This document shows positions 26,001-36,049 of a stretch of 64,000 nucleotides of DNA, one piece after another. The stretch is from an uncultured Sutterellaceae bacterium (GTDB lineage Bacteria; Pseudomonadota; Gammaproteobacteria; Burkholderiales; Burkholderiaceae_F). A program made the translations under genes and the position numbers. Each line of letters opens with the position of its first letter. Positions within the stretch are counted from its first letter, which is position 1. The notes beneath the pieces are model-generated. The model did not search any database. It was not told the origin of the DNA and saw only the letters and a list, made by a program, of their open reading frames with translations. Location of the stretch: contig CADBTW010000045.1 in the NCBI GenBank assembly GCA_902797695.1, positions 84,426 to 148,425 of the forward strand, written 5' to 3'.

Positions 26001-26978
26001 ATGAACCGTCGTACATTTGCAAGCGCAGCCGCCGCTGCGATCCTCACCGCCGTTACCGGCCCCGCCCTCGCCCTGGGGTCCCGCCCGACCACGATCGTGG
26101 TCCCGTGGCCTGCCGGCGGTCCGCTCGATGTCTCCGCACGCACGCTCGCTGACGCCGTGAAGGGCACGCTCGGCACGGTCGTGGTCGAGAACCGCCCGGG
26201 CGCCGGCGGCACGCGCGGCGTCTCCTCCGTCGCCAAGGCGAAGGCGGACGGCAAGACCCTCGTCGTCGGCGCCGTCGCGACTCACGCGATCAACCCCTCG
26301 CTCTTCAAGAAGCTCCCCTACGACCCGGTGAAGGACTTCCAGCCGATCACCCTGATCGCGCACGTCCCGAACGTCCTCGTGATCACGCCCGAGTTCCAGA
26401 AGCAGTCCGGCATCAAGAGCGTGAAGGACCTCATCGCCTACGCGAAGAAGAACCCCGGGAAGCTCAACTTCGCTTCCGGCGGCAACGGCTCCGCCGGCCA
26501 CCTCGCGGGCGAGCTCCTCAAGGCCGAGGCGGGCCTCGACATCGTCCACGTCCCGTTCCAGGGCGCGGGCCCCGCGAAGCTCTCCGTGCTTTCCGGCCAG
26601 ACGCAGCTGATCTTCGACAACCTCGCTTCCGCCACTTCCAATATCGCGGCCGGTAAGTTCATTCCGCTCGCTGTCACCACCGCGCGCCGCGCGAAGGCCC
26701 TTCCGAACGTCCCGACGATGCAGGAGTGCGGCGTGAAGAACTTCGACATCTCCACCTGGTACGGGCTCTTCGCCCCGGCGAAGACCCCGAAGGACGAGGT
26801 CGCGAAGCTGAACAAGGCATTCACGGACGCCCTTAAGTCGAAGGCCGTCTCCGACCGCCTCGCGAAGCTTGGCGGCGAAGCGTCGCCCACCACGCCAGAG
26901 CAGTTCGCGGACCTGATCCAGCACGAGATCCCGAAGTACGCGAAGATCGTCAAGGTTTCCGGCGCGCACGTCGACTAG
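26001..26978 (+). CDS. tctC: Tripartite tricarboxylate transporter substrate-binding protein (TctC/Bug)
   Basis: Periplasmic solute receptor of the TTT family. Residues 1-25 are a signal peptide (MNRRTF start, ALA end). The Bug-family ligand loops are present: VVPWPAGGPLDVSAR near 35-50, VENRPGAGG near 72, FASGGNGSAGHLAGELL near 165 and HVPFQGAGPA. 325 residues, normal. Followed by a hairpin and then tctB and tctA, the usual order. Bug proteins bind carboxylates (citrate, glutarate, amino acids, aromatic acids); the ligand is not readable. The family is strongly expanded in Betaproteobacteria. Confidence 0.92.
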   Translation: MNRRTFASAAAAAILTAVTGPALALGSRPTTIVVPWPAGGPLDVSARTLADAVKGTLGTVVVENRPGAGGTRGVSSVAKAKADGKTLVVGAVATHAINPSLFKKLPYDPVKDFQPITLIAHVPNVLVITPEFQKQSGIKSVKDLIAYAKKNPGKLNFASGGNGSAGHLAGELLKAEAGLDIVHVPFQGAGPAKLSVLSGQTQLIFDNLASATSNIAAGKFIPLAVTTARRAKALPNVPTMQECGVKNFDISTWYGLFAPAKTPKDEVAKLNKAFTDALKSKAVSDRLAKLGGEASPTTPEQFADLIQHEIPKYAKIVKVSGAHVD

Positions 26979-27045
26979 GCGCGTGAGGGAGCCGGACCGC
27001 GCCTAGGATAGCCGCGGCCCCGGGTTCCCTGCCGGCACCTCGGGA

Positions 27046-27080
27046 GGGGCGACGGGCGTACGGAACGCCCCCGCCCCTTT
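27046..27080 (+). terminator. Hairpin between tctC and tctB
   Basis: GGGGC-GACGGGCGT pairs with ACGCCC-CC-GCCCC and is followed by TTTCC. A partial terminator here would let the binding protein be made in excess over the membrane subunits. Confidence 0.55.
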
Positions 27081-27185
27081 CCTTGCAATGGGAAACGGAC
27101 CTCGAGATCCTTCCCCGGTGCAGCGCTTCCCCATCGGGCCCCAGGCCCACGGGACGCAGTTTTCCACACTTTCAGGCGATCCACG

Positions 27186-27659
27186 TTGAAACTCAAGAAC
27201 CAGAAGGACTTCTGGGCCGGCATTCTTTTCGCCGCGTTCGGGATCTTCTTCATCATATTTGCCCAGGAGAACGAGCTCGGCTCGGCCTCCCGCATGGGCC
27301 CCGCATACTTCCCGACGCTGCTCGGCGGGATCCTCACCTTCCTCGGGCTCGCCTGCGCGGTGAAGGGACTTTTCCTCTCGCCAAACGACGGGACCGATGG
27401 CCGGATTCCGCGCCCGAACCTCGTGATCCTCTTCTCGATCATGGGTTCGATCGCAGTCTTCTGCCTTCTCCTCGAATGGACCGGGTTCCTCGTCGCGATG
27501 GCGCTGATGGTGATCCTCTGCTCGGCCGCGGGCGGCGAATTCAGGACGAAGGAAGTGATCGTCCTCGTCGTCATCCTCTGCGCGCTCTGCTGGATGATCT
27601 TCGTCTACCTCCTCGGAATGACGATCCCCGTCATCCCGCCGTTCCTCATCGGAGACTAG
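27186..27659 (+). CDS. tctB: Tripartite tricarboxylate transporter small membrane subunit (TctB)
   Basis: Small membrane subunit of the TTT carrier, 157 residues with four hydrophobic helices and the typical beginning KDFWAGILFAAFGIFF and ASRMGPAYFPTLLGG. The start is a TTG at 27186; no ATG is available before the first helix, and only a weak AGGCGA precedes it. The stop is four bases before tctA. Confidence 0.88.
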   Translation: MKLKNQKDFWAGILFAAFGIFFIIFAQENELGSASRMGPAYFPTLLGGILTFLGLACAVKGLFLSPNDGTDGRIPRPNLVILFSIMGSIAVFCLLLEWTGFLVAMALMVILCSAAGGEFRTKEVIVLVVILCALCWMIFVYLLGMTIPVIPPFLIGD

Positions 27660-27663
27660 GGCC

Positions 27664-29178
27664 ATGGACCTTCTTTCGAACCTCGCCATCGGGTTCGGGA
27701 ACGCCCTGACGCTCTCGAACCTCTTCTACTGCTTCGTCGGCGTCACGGTCGGGACGCTGATCGGGGTGCTCCCCGGGATCGGGCCCGTCGCCGCGATCGC
27801 GATGCTGCTCCCGATCACCTATTCGCTCGACCCCTCCGCCGCCCTCATCATGCTTGCCGGCATTTACTACGGCGCGGAGTACGGCGGCTCGACCACGGCG
27901 ATTCTCGTCAACATCCCGGGCGACGCCTCAGCCGTCATCACGTGCCTTGACGGGCACCAGATGGCGAAGAAGGGGCGCGCGGGCACCGCGCTTGGGGTCG
28001 CCGCGCTCGGGTCGTTCTTCGCCGGCTGCGTCGCGACGCTTGTCATCGCCGCGTTCGCTCCTCCCCTCATCGCGATCGCCTTCAAGTTCGAGGCGGCCGA
28101 GTACTTCAGCCTCATGGTGCTCGGCCTCGTCGGCGCCGTGGTGCTCGCGAACGGCTCCCTCATCAAGGCGTTCTGCATGGTGCTCCTCGGGCTCCTCTTC
28201 GGCATGGTCGGGACCGACATCAATTCAGGCGCCCTCCGATACACCTTCGGCACCGAGAGCCTCCAGGAGGGACTCAACTTCGTCGCGATCTCGATGGGAA
28301 TCTTCGGGTTTGCGGAGATCGCGAACAACCTCGAGCGGGGCGGGTCGCGGACGTTTTCCACGATGAAGGTCGGGCGCGTCCTTCCGACATGGGCCGATAT
28401 CCGCGAGTGCATCGCGCCTGTCGTCCGGTCGACCGCGGTCGGGTCGCTGCTTGGCGTCCTCCCAGGGGGCGGGGCGCTCCTCTCCTCCTTCGCCGCCTAC
28501 ACGATGGAGAAGAAGATCGCCGGGAAAAACGCGAACCCGCCGTTCGGCGAAGGGAACGTGAAGGGAGTCGCGGCGCCCGAATCCGCGAACAACGCGGGAG
28601 CCCAGACTTCCTTCATCCCGATGCTCACGCTCGGGATCCCGTCGAACGCCGTGATGGCCCTCATGATCGGGGCGATGATGATCCACGACATCCAGCCCGG
28701 CCCCCAGGTGATGAGCACGGACCCCGCGCTCTTCTGGGGCCTCATCGTCTCGATGTGGGTCGGGAACCTGATGCTCGTGGTCCTCAACCTCCCGATGATC
28801 AACGTATGGGTGAAGCTGCTCCGCGTTCCGTACCGGTGGCTCTTCCCTGCGATCGTAGCGTTCTGCGTGATCGGGACCTACTCGATCAACAACAATGTCT
28901 TCGACATCTGGGTCTCGATCTTCTTCGGCATCCTCGGCTACGTCTTCATCAAGCTCGGATGCGAGGCGGCGCCCTTCATCCTCGGCTTCATCCTCGGGCC
29001 CATGATGGAGGAGAACCTGAGGCGGGCGCTTCTCCTCTCGCGGGGCGACCCGACCGTCTTCTTCACGCGGCCGATCAGCTGCGGGCTCCTCATCGCCGCG
29101 CTCCTCCTCCTCGTCGCCGTGCTCGCGCCGTCCGTCCGGAAGAAACGCGAGACCGCGTTCCAGGACGACGACGCGTAG
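27664..29178 (+). CDS. tctA: Tripartite tricarboxylate transporter large membrane subunit (TctA)
   Basis: Main transport subunit of the TTT system, driven by an ion gradient. 504 residues with about 11-12 helices. Signature regions are GVLPGIGPVAAIAMLLPITY near 36, YYGAEYGGSTTAILVNIPGD near 62, and the second-half repeat VLPGGGALLSSF with PESANNAGAQTSFIPMLTLGIP. Directly after tctB, one transcription unit, closed by a strong terminator. Confidence 0.93.
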   Translation: MDLLSNLAIGFGNALTLSNLFYCFVGVTVGTLIGVLPGIGPVAAIAMLLPITYSLDPSAALIMLAGIYYGAEYGGSTTAILVNIPGDASAVITCLDGHQMAKKGRAGTALGVAALGSFFAGCVATLVIAAFAPPLIAIAFKFEAAEYFSLMVLGLVGAVVLANGSLIKAFCMVLLGLLFGMVGTDINSGALRYTFGTESLQEGLNFVAISMGIFGFAEIANNLERGGSRTFSTMKVGRVLPTWADIRECIAPVVRSTAVGSLLGVLPGGGALLSSFAAYTMEKKIAGKNANPPFGEGNVKGVAAPESANNAGAQTSFIPMLTLGIPSNAVMALMIGAMMIHDIQPGPQVMSTDPALFWGLIVSMWVGNLMLVVLNLPMINVWVKLLRVPYRWLFPAIVAFCVIGTYSINNNVFDIWVSIFFGILGYVFIKLGCEAAPFILGFILGPMMEENLRRALLLSRGDPTVFFTRPISCGLLIAALLLLVAVLAPSVRKKRETAFQDDDA

Positions 29179-29209
29179 GACCGGACTCGAAGCCGCTTTA
29201 CGGTCCGCT

Positions 29210-29260
29210 GGCCGGGAGCAGGCCTTCCTGCAACAGGAAGACATCGCCTCCCGGCCTTTT
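29210..29260 (+). terminator. Terminator after tctA
   Basis: GGCCGGGAG (29210-29218) pairs with CTCCCGGCC (29248-29256) and TTTT follows. A smaller nested stem (CTTCCTG/CAGGAAG) lies inside. Confidence 0.85.
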
Positions 29261-29395
29261 CATTTCCCAGCCCCGCCACCCTCCCACTTGAAAACCCGGC
29301 CATCCGCCCCCAAATAAGGAGGATCGGCAACAAGAAAGGCCCTTCCCCACGGGAAACTCCCCCGGTGAAGGGCCGGGATGGAGAAAAGGTTAGAA

Positions 29396-31285
<1,890 letters not shown>

Positions 31286-31340
31286 TCGTTTCGGAATCCG
31301 GAAGAGGCGGCGCCCGCCCCTCTCCCCGCTTTCTACCCCT

Positions 31341-31386
31341 AGCCGCCCTTCCCCCCATTGGTCTCCGGGGAATGGGCGGCTTTTTC
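31341..31386 (+). terminator. Terminator after htpG
   Basis: AGCCGCCC (31341-31348) pairs with GGGCGGCT (31374-31381), with an inner TTCCCC/GGGGAA stem, then a T5 run. Confidence 0.85.
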
Positions 31387-31433
31387 GTGCGAGGAAAAGC
31401 TCTTGAACCCCGGAAACCGCCTGAGCGAAGGAG

Positions 31434-31462
31434 TTCCGGCCCCGAAGCCTGCTCCCTATAAT
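31434..31462 (+). promoter_or_regulatory. Sigma-70 promoter of pckA
   Basis: A consensus TATAAT (31457-31462) with TTCCGG 17 bases upstream (31434-31439), about 40 bases before the pckA ATG. Confidence 0.6.
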
Positions 31463-31502
31463 CGAAAGCACGTTTGTAAAGTTCTTGTAAAGGAAAGAAG
31501 GG

Positions 31503-33146
31503 ATGTCGAAGAAGCAGGAAAGCGGCATTGCGGAGAGCCTCGCTCGGATCGGGATCAGAGACCCGATTGAAATCATCCGTAACCCGTCCTACGAGAGGCT
31601 TTTCGAGGAGGAGATGAAGCCCGGGCTCGAAGGGTTCGAAAAGGGAATCCTGACCGACACCGGCGCCGTGGACGTGATGACCGGGCGCTTCACGGGACGC
31701 TCCCCCCGAGACAAGTACTTCGTCCTGAACGACGCGAGCCGCTACACGGTCTGGTGGGACAACCACGACTATCCGAACGACAACCACCCGATGACTCCGG
31801 AAGCCTGGGGAGAAGTCCGCCGGATCGCGGCGGAGGAGCTCTCCGGAAAGCGCCTCTTCGTCGTCGACGCTTTCTGCGGCGCGAGTCCCGCGACCCGGAT
31901 CAGGGTGCGGTTCGTGATGGAGATCGCGTGGCAGGCGCATTTCGTCACGAACATGTTCATCAGGCCCTCGGAGGAAGAGCTCGCCAAGTTCGGCGCGCCT
32001 CAGTTCACGGTGCTTTGCGCGAGCCGCGCGAAGGTCGGGAACTGGAAGGCGCTCGGGCTCGCGAGCGAAACCGCGGTCGCCTTCAACCTGCAGACATCCG
32101 AACAGGTGATCCTCAACACCTGGTACGGTGGCGAGATGAAGAAGGGGCTCTTCTCCATCATGAACTACCTGAACCCGCTCCGCGGCATCGCCTCGATGCA
32201 CTGCTCGGCGAACACGGACAGGGAGGGCCGGAACTCCGCGATCTTCTTCGGGCTCTCTGGCACCGGGAAGACCACGCTCTCCACAGATCCGAAGCGCCTC
32301 CTCATCGGGGACGACGAGCACGGGTGGGACGACGACGGGATCTTCAACTACGAGGGCGGCTGCTACGCGAAGGTGATCGACCTCGATCCGAAGAGCGAAC
32401 CCGACATCCACCAGGCGATCAGGCGGGACGCGCTGCTCGAGAACGTCACGGTCCGCTCTGACGGGACGCCTGACTATTCCGACCGGAGCAGGACCGAGAA
32501 CACCCGGGTCTCCTACCCGATCTACCACATCGATAACATCGTCCGGCCCGTTTCGCGGGGTCCTGCCGCGAAGCAGGTGATCTTCCTCGCGGCGGACGCG
32601 TACGGGGTGCTGCCGCCCGTCTCCATCCTCACAACCGAGCAGGCCGAGTACTACTTCCTCTCCGGGTACACTTCAAAGCTCGCCGGAACCGAGATCGGCG
32701 TGACGGAACCGGTGCCGACCTTCTCCGCGTGCTTTGGCCAGGCGTTCCTCTCGCTCCACCCGTTCAAGTACGCGGAGGTGCTCGCGCGGCGCGCGACCGA
32801 GTCCGACTCCCGGTTCTACCTCGTGAACACCGGCTGGAACGGAACCGGGAAGAGGATTTCAATTCGGGACACCCGCGCGATCGTGGACGCGATCCTCAAT
32901 AGTTCCATCCTCCGCGCACCGACCGCGACGCTCCCCGTCTTCGGGCTCGAGTTCCCGACCGAGCTCCCCGGAACCGACCGCTCGATCCTAGACCCCCGGA
33001 ACACATATTCGAATCCTGACGAATGGAGAAAGCGCGCGAACTCTCTCGCGATCCGCTTCCGGAAGAACTTCCGGAAATACATGCGGAGCGACCGCTGCGT
33101 GCTGCTCGCGGAGAGCGGCCCGCACGAGGACGAACCTGCCGGTTGA
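31503..33146 (+). CDS. pckA: Phosphoenolpyruvate carboxykinase (ATP)
   Basis: Interconverts oxaloacetate plus ATP with PEP, CO2 and ADP in the cytoplasm. The P-loop is GLSGTGKTT (250-258); the substrate loop [10 protein letters not shown] (65-74) and metal-binding IGDDEHGW region are present. 547 residues, as usual for the ATP-dependent form. ATG with AAGAAGGG upstream. Single gene. In an asaccharolytic anaerobe that uses dicarboxylates it would serve gluconeogenesis or, run in reverse, anaplerotic CO2 fixation and ATP formation; the direction is inference. Confidence 0.95.
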   Translation: MSKKQESGIAESLARIGIRDPIEIIRNPSYERLFEEEMKPGLEGFEKGILTDTGAVDVMTGRFTGRSPRDKYFVLNDASRYTVWWDNHDYPNDNHPMTPEAWGEVRRIAAEELSGKRLFVVDAFCGASPATRIRVRFVMEIAWQAHFVTNMFIRPSEEELAKFGAPQFTVLCASRAKVGNWKALGLASETAVAFNLQTSEQVILNTWYGGEMKKGLFSIMNYLNPLRGIASMHCSANTDREGRNSAIFFGLSGTGKTTLSTDPKRLLIGDDEHGWDDDGIFNYEGGCYAKVIDLDPKSEPDIHQAIRRDALLENVTVRSDGTPDYSDRSRTENTRVSYPIYHIDNIVRPVSRGPAAKQVIFLAADAYGVLPPVSILTTEQAEYYFLSGYTSKLAGTEIGVTEPVPTFSACFGQAFLSLHPFKYAEVLARRATESDSRFYLVNTGWNGTGKRISIRDTRAIVDAILNSSILRAPTATLPVFGLEFPTELPGTDRSILDPRNTYSNPDEWRKRANSLAIRFRKNFRKYMRSDRCVLLAESGPHEDEPAG

Positions 33147-33260
33147 TTTTCCTGTATGACAAGAACGGGGAAAAGCGCCCGGTCTAGCCCCGAAGCGCTA
33201 TCCCCTTCGCCCCCCTGTCACCACGATCTGAACTTCGCGGCATCTATACTCAAGAGGAAT

Positions 33261-33291
33261 CCCGCCGTTTTCTCTCCCCAGGGACGGCGGG
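33261..33291 (+). terminator. Hairpin downstream of pckA
   Basis: CCCGCCGT (33261-33268) pairs with ACGGCGGG (33284-33291). Only ATTAAT follows, so termination strength is doubtful. Confidence 0.4.
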
Positions 33292-33343
33292 ATTAATCGT
33301 GTTCCTGATTCATGCAAATTCGGCTTTTGCGTCATCTGAGAAA

Positions 33344-33616
33344 ATGAAGAAGCTGAGCTATCGTGAAAAATTCGACGTCATGGACCGTGAGGCACGGATG
33401 ACGCTCGTCCTTGCCGTGATCGTCACCGCGGCATTCTGGCTCGCCGTGCTGCTGCTCCGGAACAGATCGGAGCTTCTCCTCGGCATGCCGCTTTGGTTCA
33501 CCGTGTCCTGCATCGGCGGCTATCTCCTCTCGGTCGCGGGCGTGATCTTCGTCGTGAAGCGCTGGTTCGTCGACTTCGACCTCGGGGACGATGAAGAAAA
33601 GGAGGGCCGGGAATGA
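33344..33616 (+). CDS. yhdT: YhdT-family small membrane protein
   Basis: Small protein found directly before panF in many bacteria (DUF997). Two helices (about residues 20-38 and 50-72) and the family phrase GMPLWFTVSCIGGYLLS identify it. I use the ATG at 33344 (90 residues). The frame is open from a GTG at 33299, but neither start has a clear ribosome site. The stop overlaps the panF start (ATGA), indicating coupled translation. It is thought to assist the pantothenate carrier; its exact role is unknown. Confidence 0.8.
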   Translation: MKKLSYREKFDVMDREARMTLVLAVIVTAAFWLAVLLLRNRSELLLGMPLWFTVSCIGGYLLSVAGVIFVVKRWFVDFDLGDDEEKEGRE

Positions 33617-35109
33617 CTGGATCGGTTTCCGTTCTTGTGCCGGTAATGGCGTTCCTCGCCCTCCTCCTCACGGTGGGATGGCTCGCAAACCGCGCTGGAA
33701 GGAGCGCGAAGGACTTCGAGCGCGACTACTTCATCGGAAGCCGCGGGATGGGGGGCATCGTCCTCGAGATGACCCTCGTCGCGACATACGGAAGCGTGAG
33801 TTCCTTCGTTTCGGGGCCAGGAGTCGCTTGGAACCTCGGGTTCGGCTGGGTCGTCTTCGCCGCGCCCCAGATCATCACGGGGTTCCTCCTCCTCGGGACC
33901 GTTGGGAAGAAGCTTGCCGTTATCGCACGACGCACGGACTCCCTCACGATCATCGACGTTCTCCGCGCGCGGTACGAGTCGCGAGGGCTCGCGGTCGCCT
34001 TCTCCGTATTCCTCCTCGTCTTCTTCACCGCGATGGTGGTGGGGCAGTTCATGGGGGGAGCCCAGATCTTCTCCGCGATCACCGGACTCGACTACAAGCT
34101 CGGTCTCATCCTCTTCGCCGCGGTCACCGTGATCTACACCTCGTCCGGGTTCAGGGCAGTGGTGTGGACGGACGCCGTGTGCGCGGTTCTGATGCTTGTT
34201 GGCATGGTGTCGCTCGGCTGGACTGTCCTCGACGAAGGCGGCGGAATTTCCGGAATCATGCAGACGATCTCCGCCGCGAACGTCGGCCCTGACGGCGTGA
34301 GCCGGAATCTGAAGCCAGACGCGGGCGGCGCCCTTCCCTGGACCCTCCTCTTTTCTTCCTGGATCCTGGTCGGCTTCGGAACGGTCGGGCTCCCGCAGTC
34401 CCTTGTCCGCTGCCTCGGCTACCGGACGACACGGGACCTCTCGCGCGCGATGATCGTCGCAACGATCGTCTGCGGCGCGCTCATGATCGGAATGACCCTG
34501 ATCGGGGTCCTCGCGCGGGGCGTTGTGCTCGCGAAGCCCGCGGCGGGCACCGACGCCGTGATTCCGCAGCTGATCGTTGGGCACATGAACCCGATCCTCG
34601 CCGGCATCACGATCGTGGGGCCGCTTGCCGCGACGATGAGCACGGTCTCCTCTCTCCTCATCGCGGCGTCCTCCACCGTCGTCAGGGACCTTCTCGAGCG
34701 TTCTGTGGGTGAGGAAGCGAGGAAGCGCCTCTCTACTCTTGACCCGAAGCGGGTAAGCGTTTCAGTCACGCTCTTCCTCGGGCTAGTTTCGATCCTCCTC
34801 GCGCTCTATCCGCAGAGCATCGTGGTCTGGGTCAACATGTTCGCGTTCGGGGGGCTTGAAAGCGCGTTCCTCTGGCCGGTCGTCCTCGGACTCTTCTGGC
34901 CCCGGATGAACACGCGCGGCGCCGCCTGGGGAGTCGCGACGGGACTCGGGCTCTACACCGCGATGATGGCGCTCGGGATCCATGTGGCGGGGTTCCACAA
35001 CATCGTCTTCGGGACCTTTGCTGGGTTCCTCTTCTCCGTAATCGGCACGCTTTCAGGGGAAGGAAATTCACGCCGGGTCCGCGAGGTCTTCTTCCCGAAC
35101 CGGGATTAG
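33613..35109 (+). CDS. panF: Sodium/pantothenate symporter PanF
   Basis: Na+-driven pantothenate (vitamin B5) carrier of the SSS family. 498 residues, about 13 helices, with family motifs DYFIGSRGMGG near 36, the Na+-site region LVATYGSVSSFVSGPGVAWN, and GPLAATMSTVSSLLIAASS. It directly follows yhdT with a four-base overlap and AGGAGGGCCGGGA as ribosome site. The yhdT-panF pair is the usual arrangement and supports the substrate assignment over other SSS members. Confidence 0.9.
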   Translation: MTGSVSVLVPVMAFLALLLTVGWLANRAGRSAKDFERDYFIGSRGMGGIVLEMTLVATYGSVSSFVSGPGVAWNLGFGWVVFAAPQIITGFLLLGTVGKKLAVIARRTDSLTIIDVLRARYESRGLAVAFSVFLLVFFTAMVVGQFMGGAQIFSAITGLDYKLGLILFAAVTVIYTSSGFRAVVWTDAVCAVLMLVGMVSLGWTVLDEGGGISGIMQTISAANVGPDGVSRNLKPDAGGALPWTLLFSSWILVGFGTVGLPQSLVRCLGYRTTRDLSRAMIVATIVCGALMIGMTLIGVLARGVVLAKPAAGTDAVIPQLIVGHMNPILAGITIVGPLAATMSTVSSLLIAASSTVVRDLLERSVGEEARKRLSTLDPKRVSVSVTLFLGLVSILLALYPQSIVVWVNMFAFGGLESAFLWPVVLGLFWPRMNTRGAAWGVATGLGLYTAMMALGIHVAGFHNIVFGTFAGFLFSVIGTLSGEGNSRRVREVFFPNRD

Positions 35110-35411
35110 AGAACAACTGGCTAAAGAGAACTGCAGGGACGGCCGGGTGCATTCCAGCCCCCGGCGGGAAATTCGTGAATCCTGTTCCCGCAACTCCTAT
35201 TCGGTTGGAGAAATTATTCGCTGCCAGGTCTTTCAGGGTTTCAGACCCTGCCGTCGTTACCTTGCCCCATAGACCCTGGCAGACACGGCCCGCAAAACGG
35301 AATGCTCCATTCCAGAATACCCGACAGATCTTCCCCGCACTGGCGCGCGGGCTGGCGCTGCCCAGCAGCAAGGCTTTCAGCCGCTGGAAGAAACATCTCA
35401 GGCAGAGAAAG

Positions 35412-35445
35412 AAAAACCCGGCGGATGGAGAGGGGATCCGCCGGG
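35412..35445 (-). terminator. Distal terminator of cytochrome/flavoprotein operon
   Basis: CCCGGCGGAT (35417-35426) pairs with ATCCGCCGGG (35436-35445). On the minus strand it is followed by TTTTTCTTTC. Confidence 0.85.
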
Positions 35446-35496
35446 ACCGGAATGCGAGGGCGCGCGCTTCGCGTCACCGCTCCGGAAGAGAAAGTC

Positions 35497-35530
35497 ATCC
35501 GGAAGGTTTCCTAGAAAAAACCTTCCGGAT
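35497..35530 (-). terminator. Proximal hairpin of cytochrome/flavoprotein operon
   Basis: A perfect 13-bp stem (35497-35509 with 35518-35530) lies 90 bases after the cytochrome gene; on the minus strand TGACTTTCTC follows. With the next hairpin it forms a tandem terminator. Confidence 0.7.
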
Positions 35531-35620
35531 TTGCTTTGCCGCGCTGCTTGGGGAATCTTCTTTTCATTTCCCCCCGGCGCGGCGTCGGGGAGAAAAACGT
35601 GCATTGGACGACAGGTCCTG

Positions 35621-36025
35621 CTACTTCTTCTTTGACGGCGCACCTTCCTCGTGGCAACCGGAACTGCTGCACTTCTGGAAGTTCTCCATGTGGTGGCAGC
35701 CGTAGCAGGTCGAGAACGTCGGCTGCTTATGCTTCTCGCCCTTCTTCGGCGGGATGGAGTGAATTCCGTGGCACTCCTTGCAGTCCGGCGGGAGCTTCCT
35801 CGCCTCATGCGGCTTGCCAGCCGTCGGATCCATGTACTGGTGGGGCTGGATCTTGTCCCCGAATTCGTCCTTCCAGTCCTTCGTCTGTTCACGGAGCTTG
35901 TCGTAGGGGCCGTGGCACTGCAGACAGTACTCAGGGCTTCCAGGGGCAGGATCCGTCGCGAAGGACGGAAGAGCGAAGAGGCCGGCCGCTGCTAGGAGCA
36001 TTGCGGCGATAACGGTTTTCTTCAT
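35621..36025 (-). CDS. Periplasmic tetrahaem c-type cytochrome
   Basis: Small electron carrier for the neighbouring flavoprotein, 134 residues with a Sec signal peptide (1-23, ending SFA). Four haem sites are visible: CLQCH (34-38), CKECH (82-86), CYGCH (107-111) and the unusual CSSSGCH (119-125, four residues between the cysteines). The haem spacing resembles the N-terminal domain of Shewanella flavocytochrome c3, here as a separate protein. It is 24 bases downstream of the flavoprotein gene and shares its transcript. It probably passes electrons from a membrane quinol dehydrogenase to the flavoprotein. Confidence 0.9.
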   Translation of the reverse strand: MKKTVIAAMLLAAAGLFALPSFATDPAPGSPEYCLQCHGPYDKLREQTKDWKDEFGDKIQPHQYMDPTAGKPHEARKLPPDCKECHGIHSIPPKKGEKHKQPTFSTCYGCHHMENFQKCSSSGCHEEGAPSKKK

Positions 36026-36049
36026 TGCTCTTCCTCCTTCACGCCGAAG

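Larger units (their letters stand above)
35110..35620. other. Intergenic region with tandem minus-strand terminators
   Basis: 511 bases between convergent panF and the cytochrome gene. No coding potential is convincing. It contains two strong hairpins (35412-35445 and 35497-35530) that act on the minus strand. A purine-rich stretch lies between them. Confidence 0.6.

Noticed and set aside
32896-33162. Short Arg/Ser-rich frame antisense to the end of pckA
   Set aside because: Composition is that of a reverse-frame shadow; pckA is complete.
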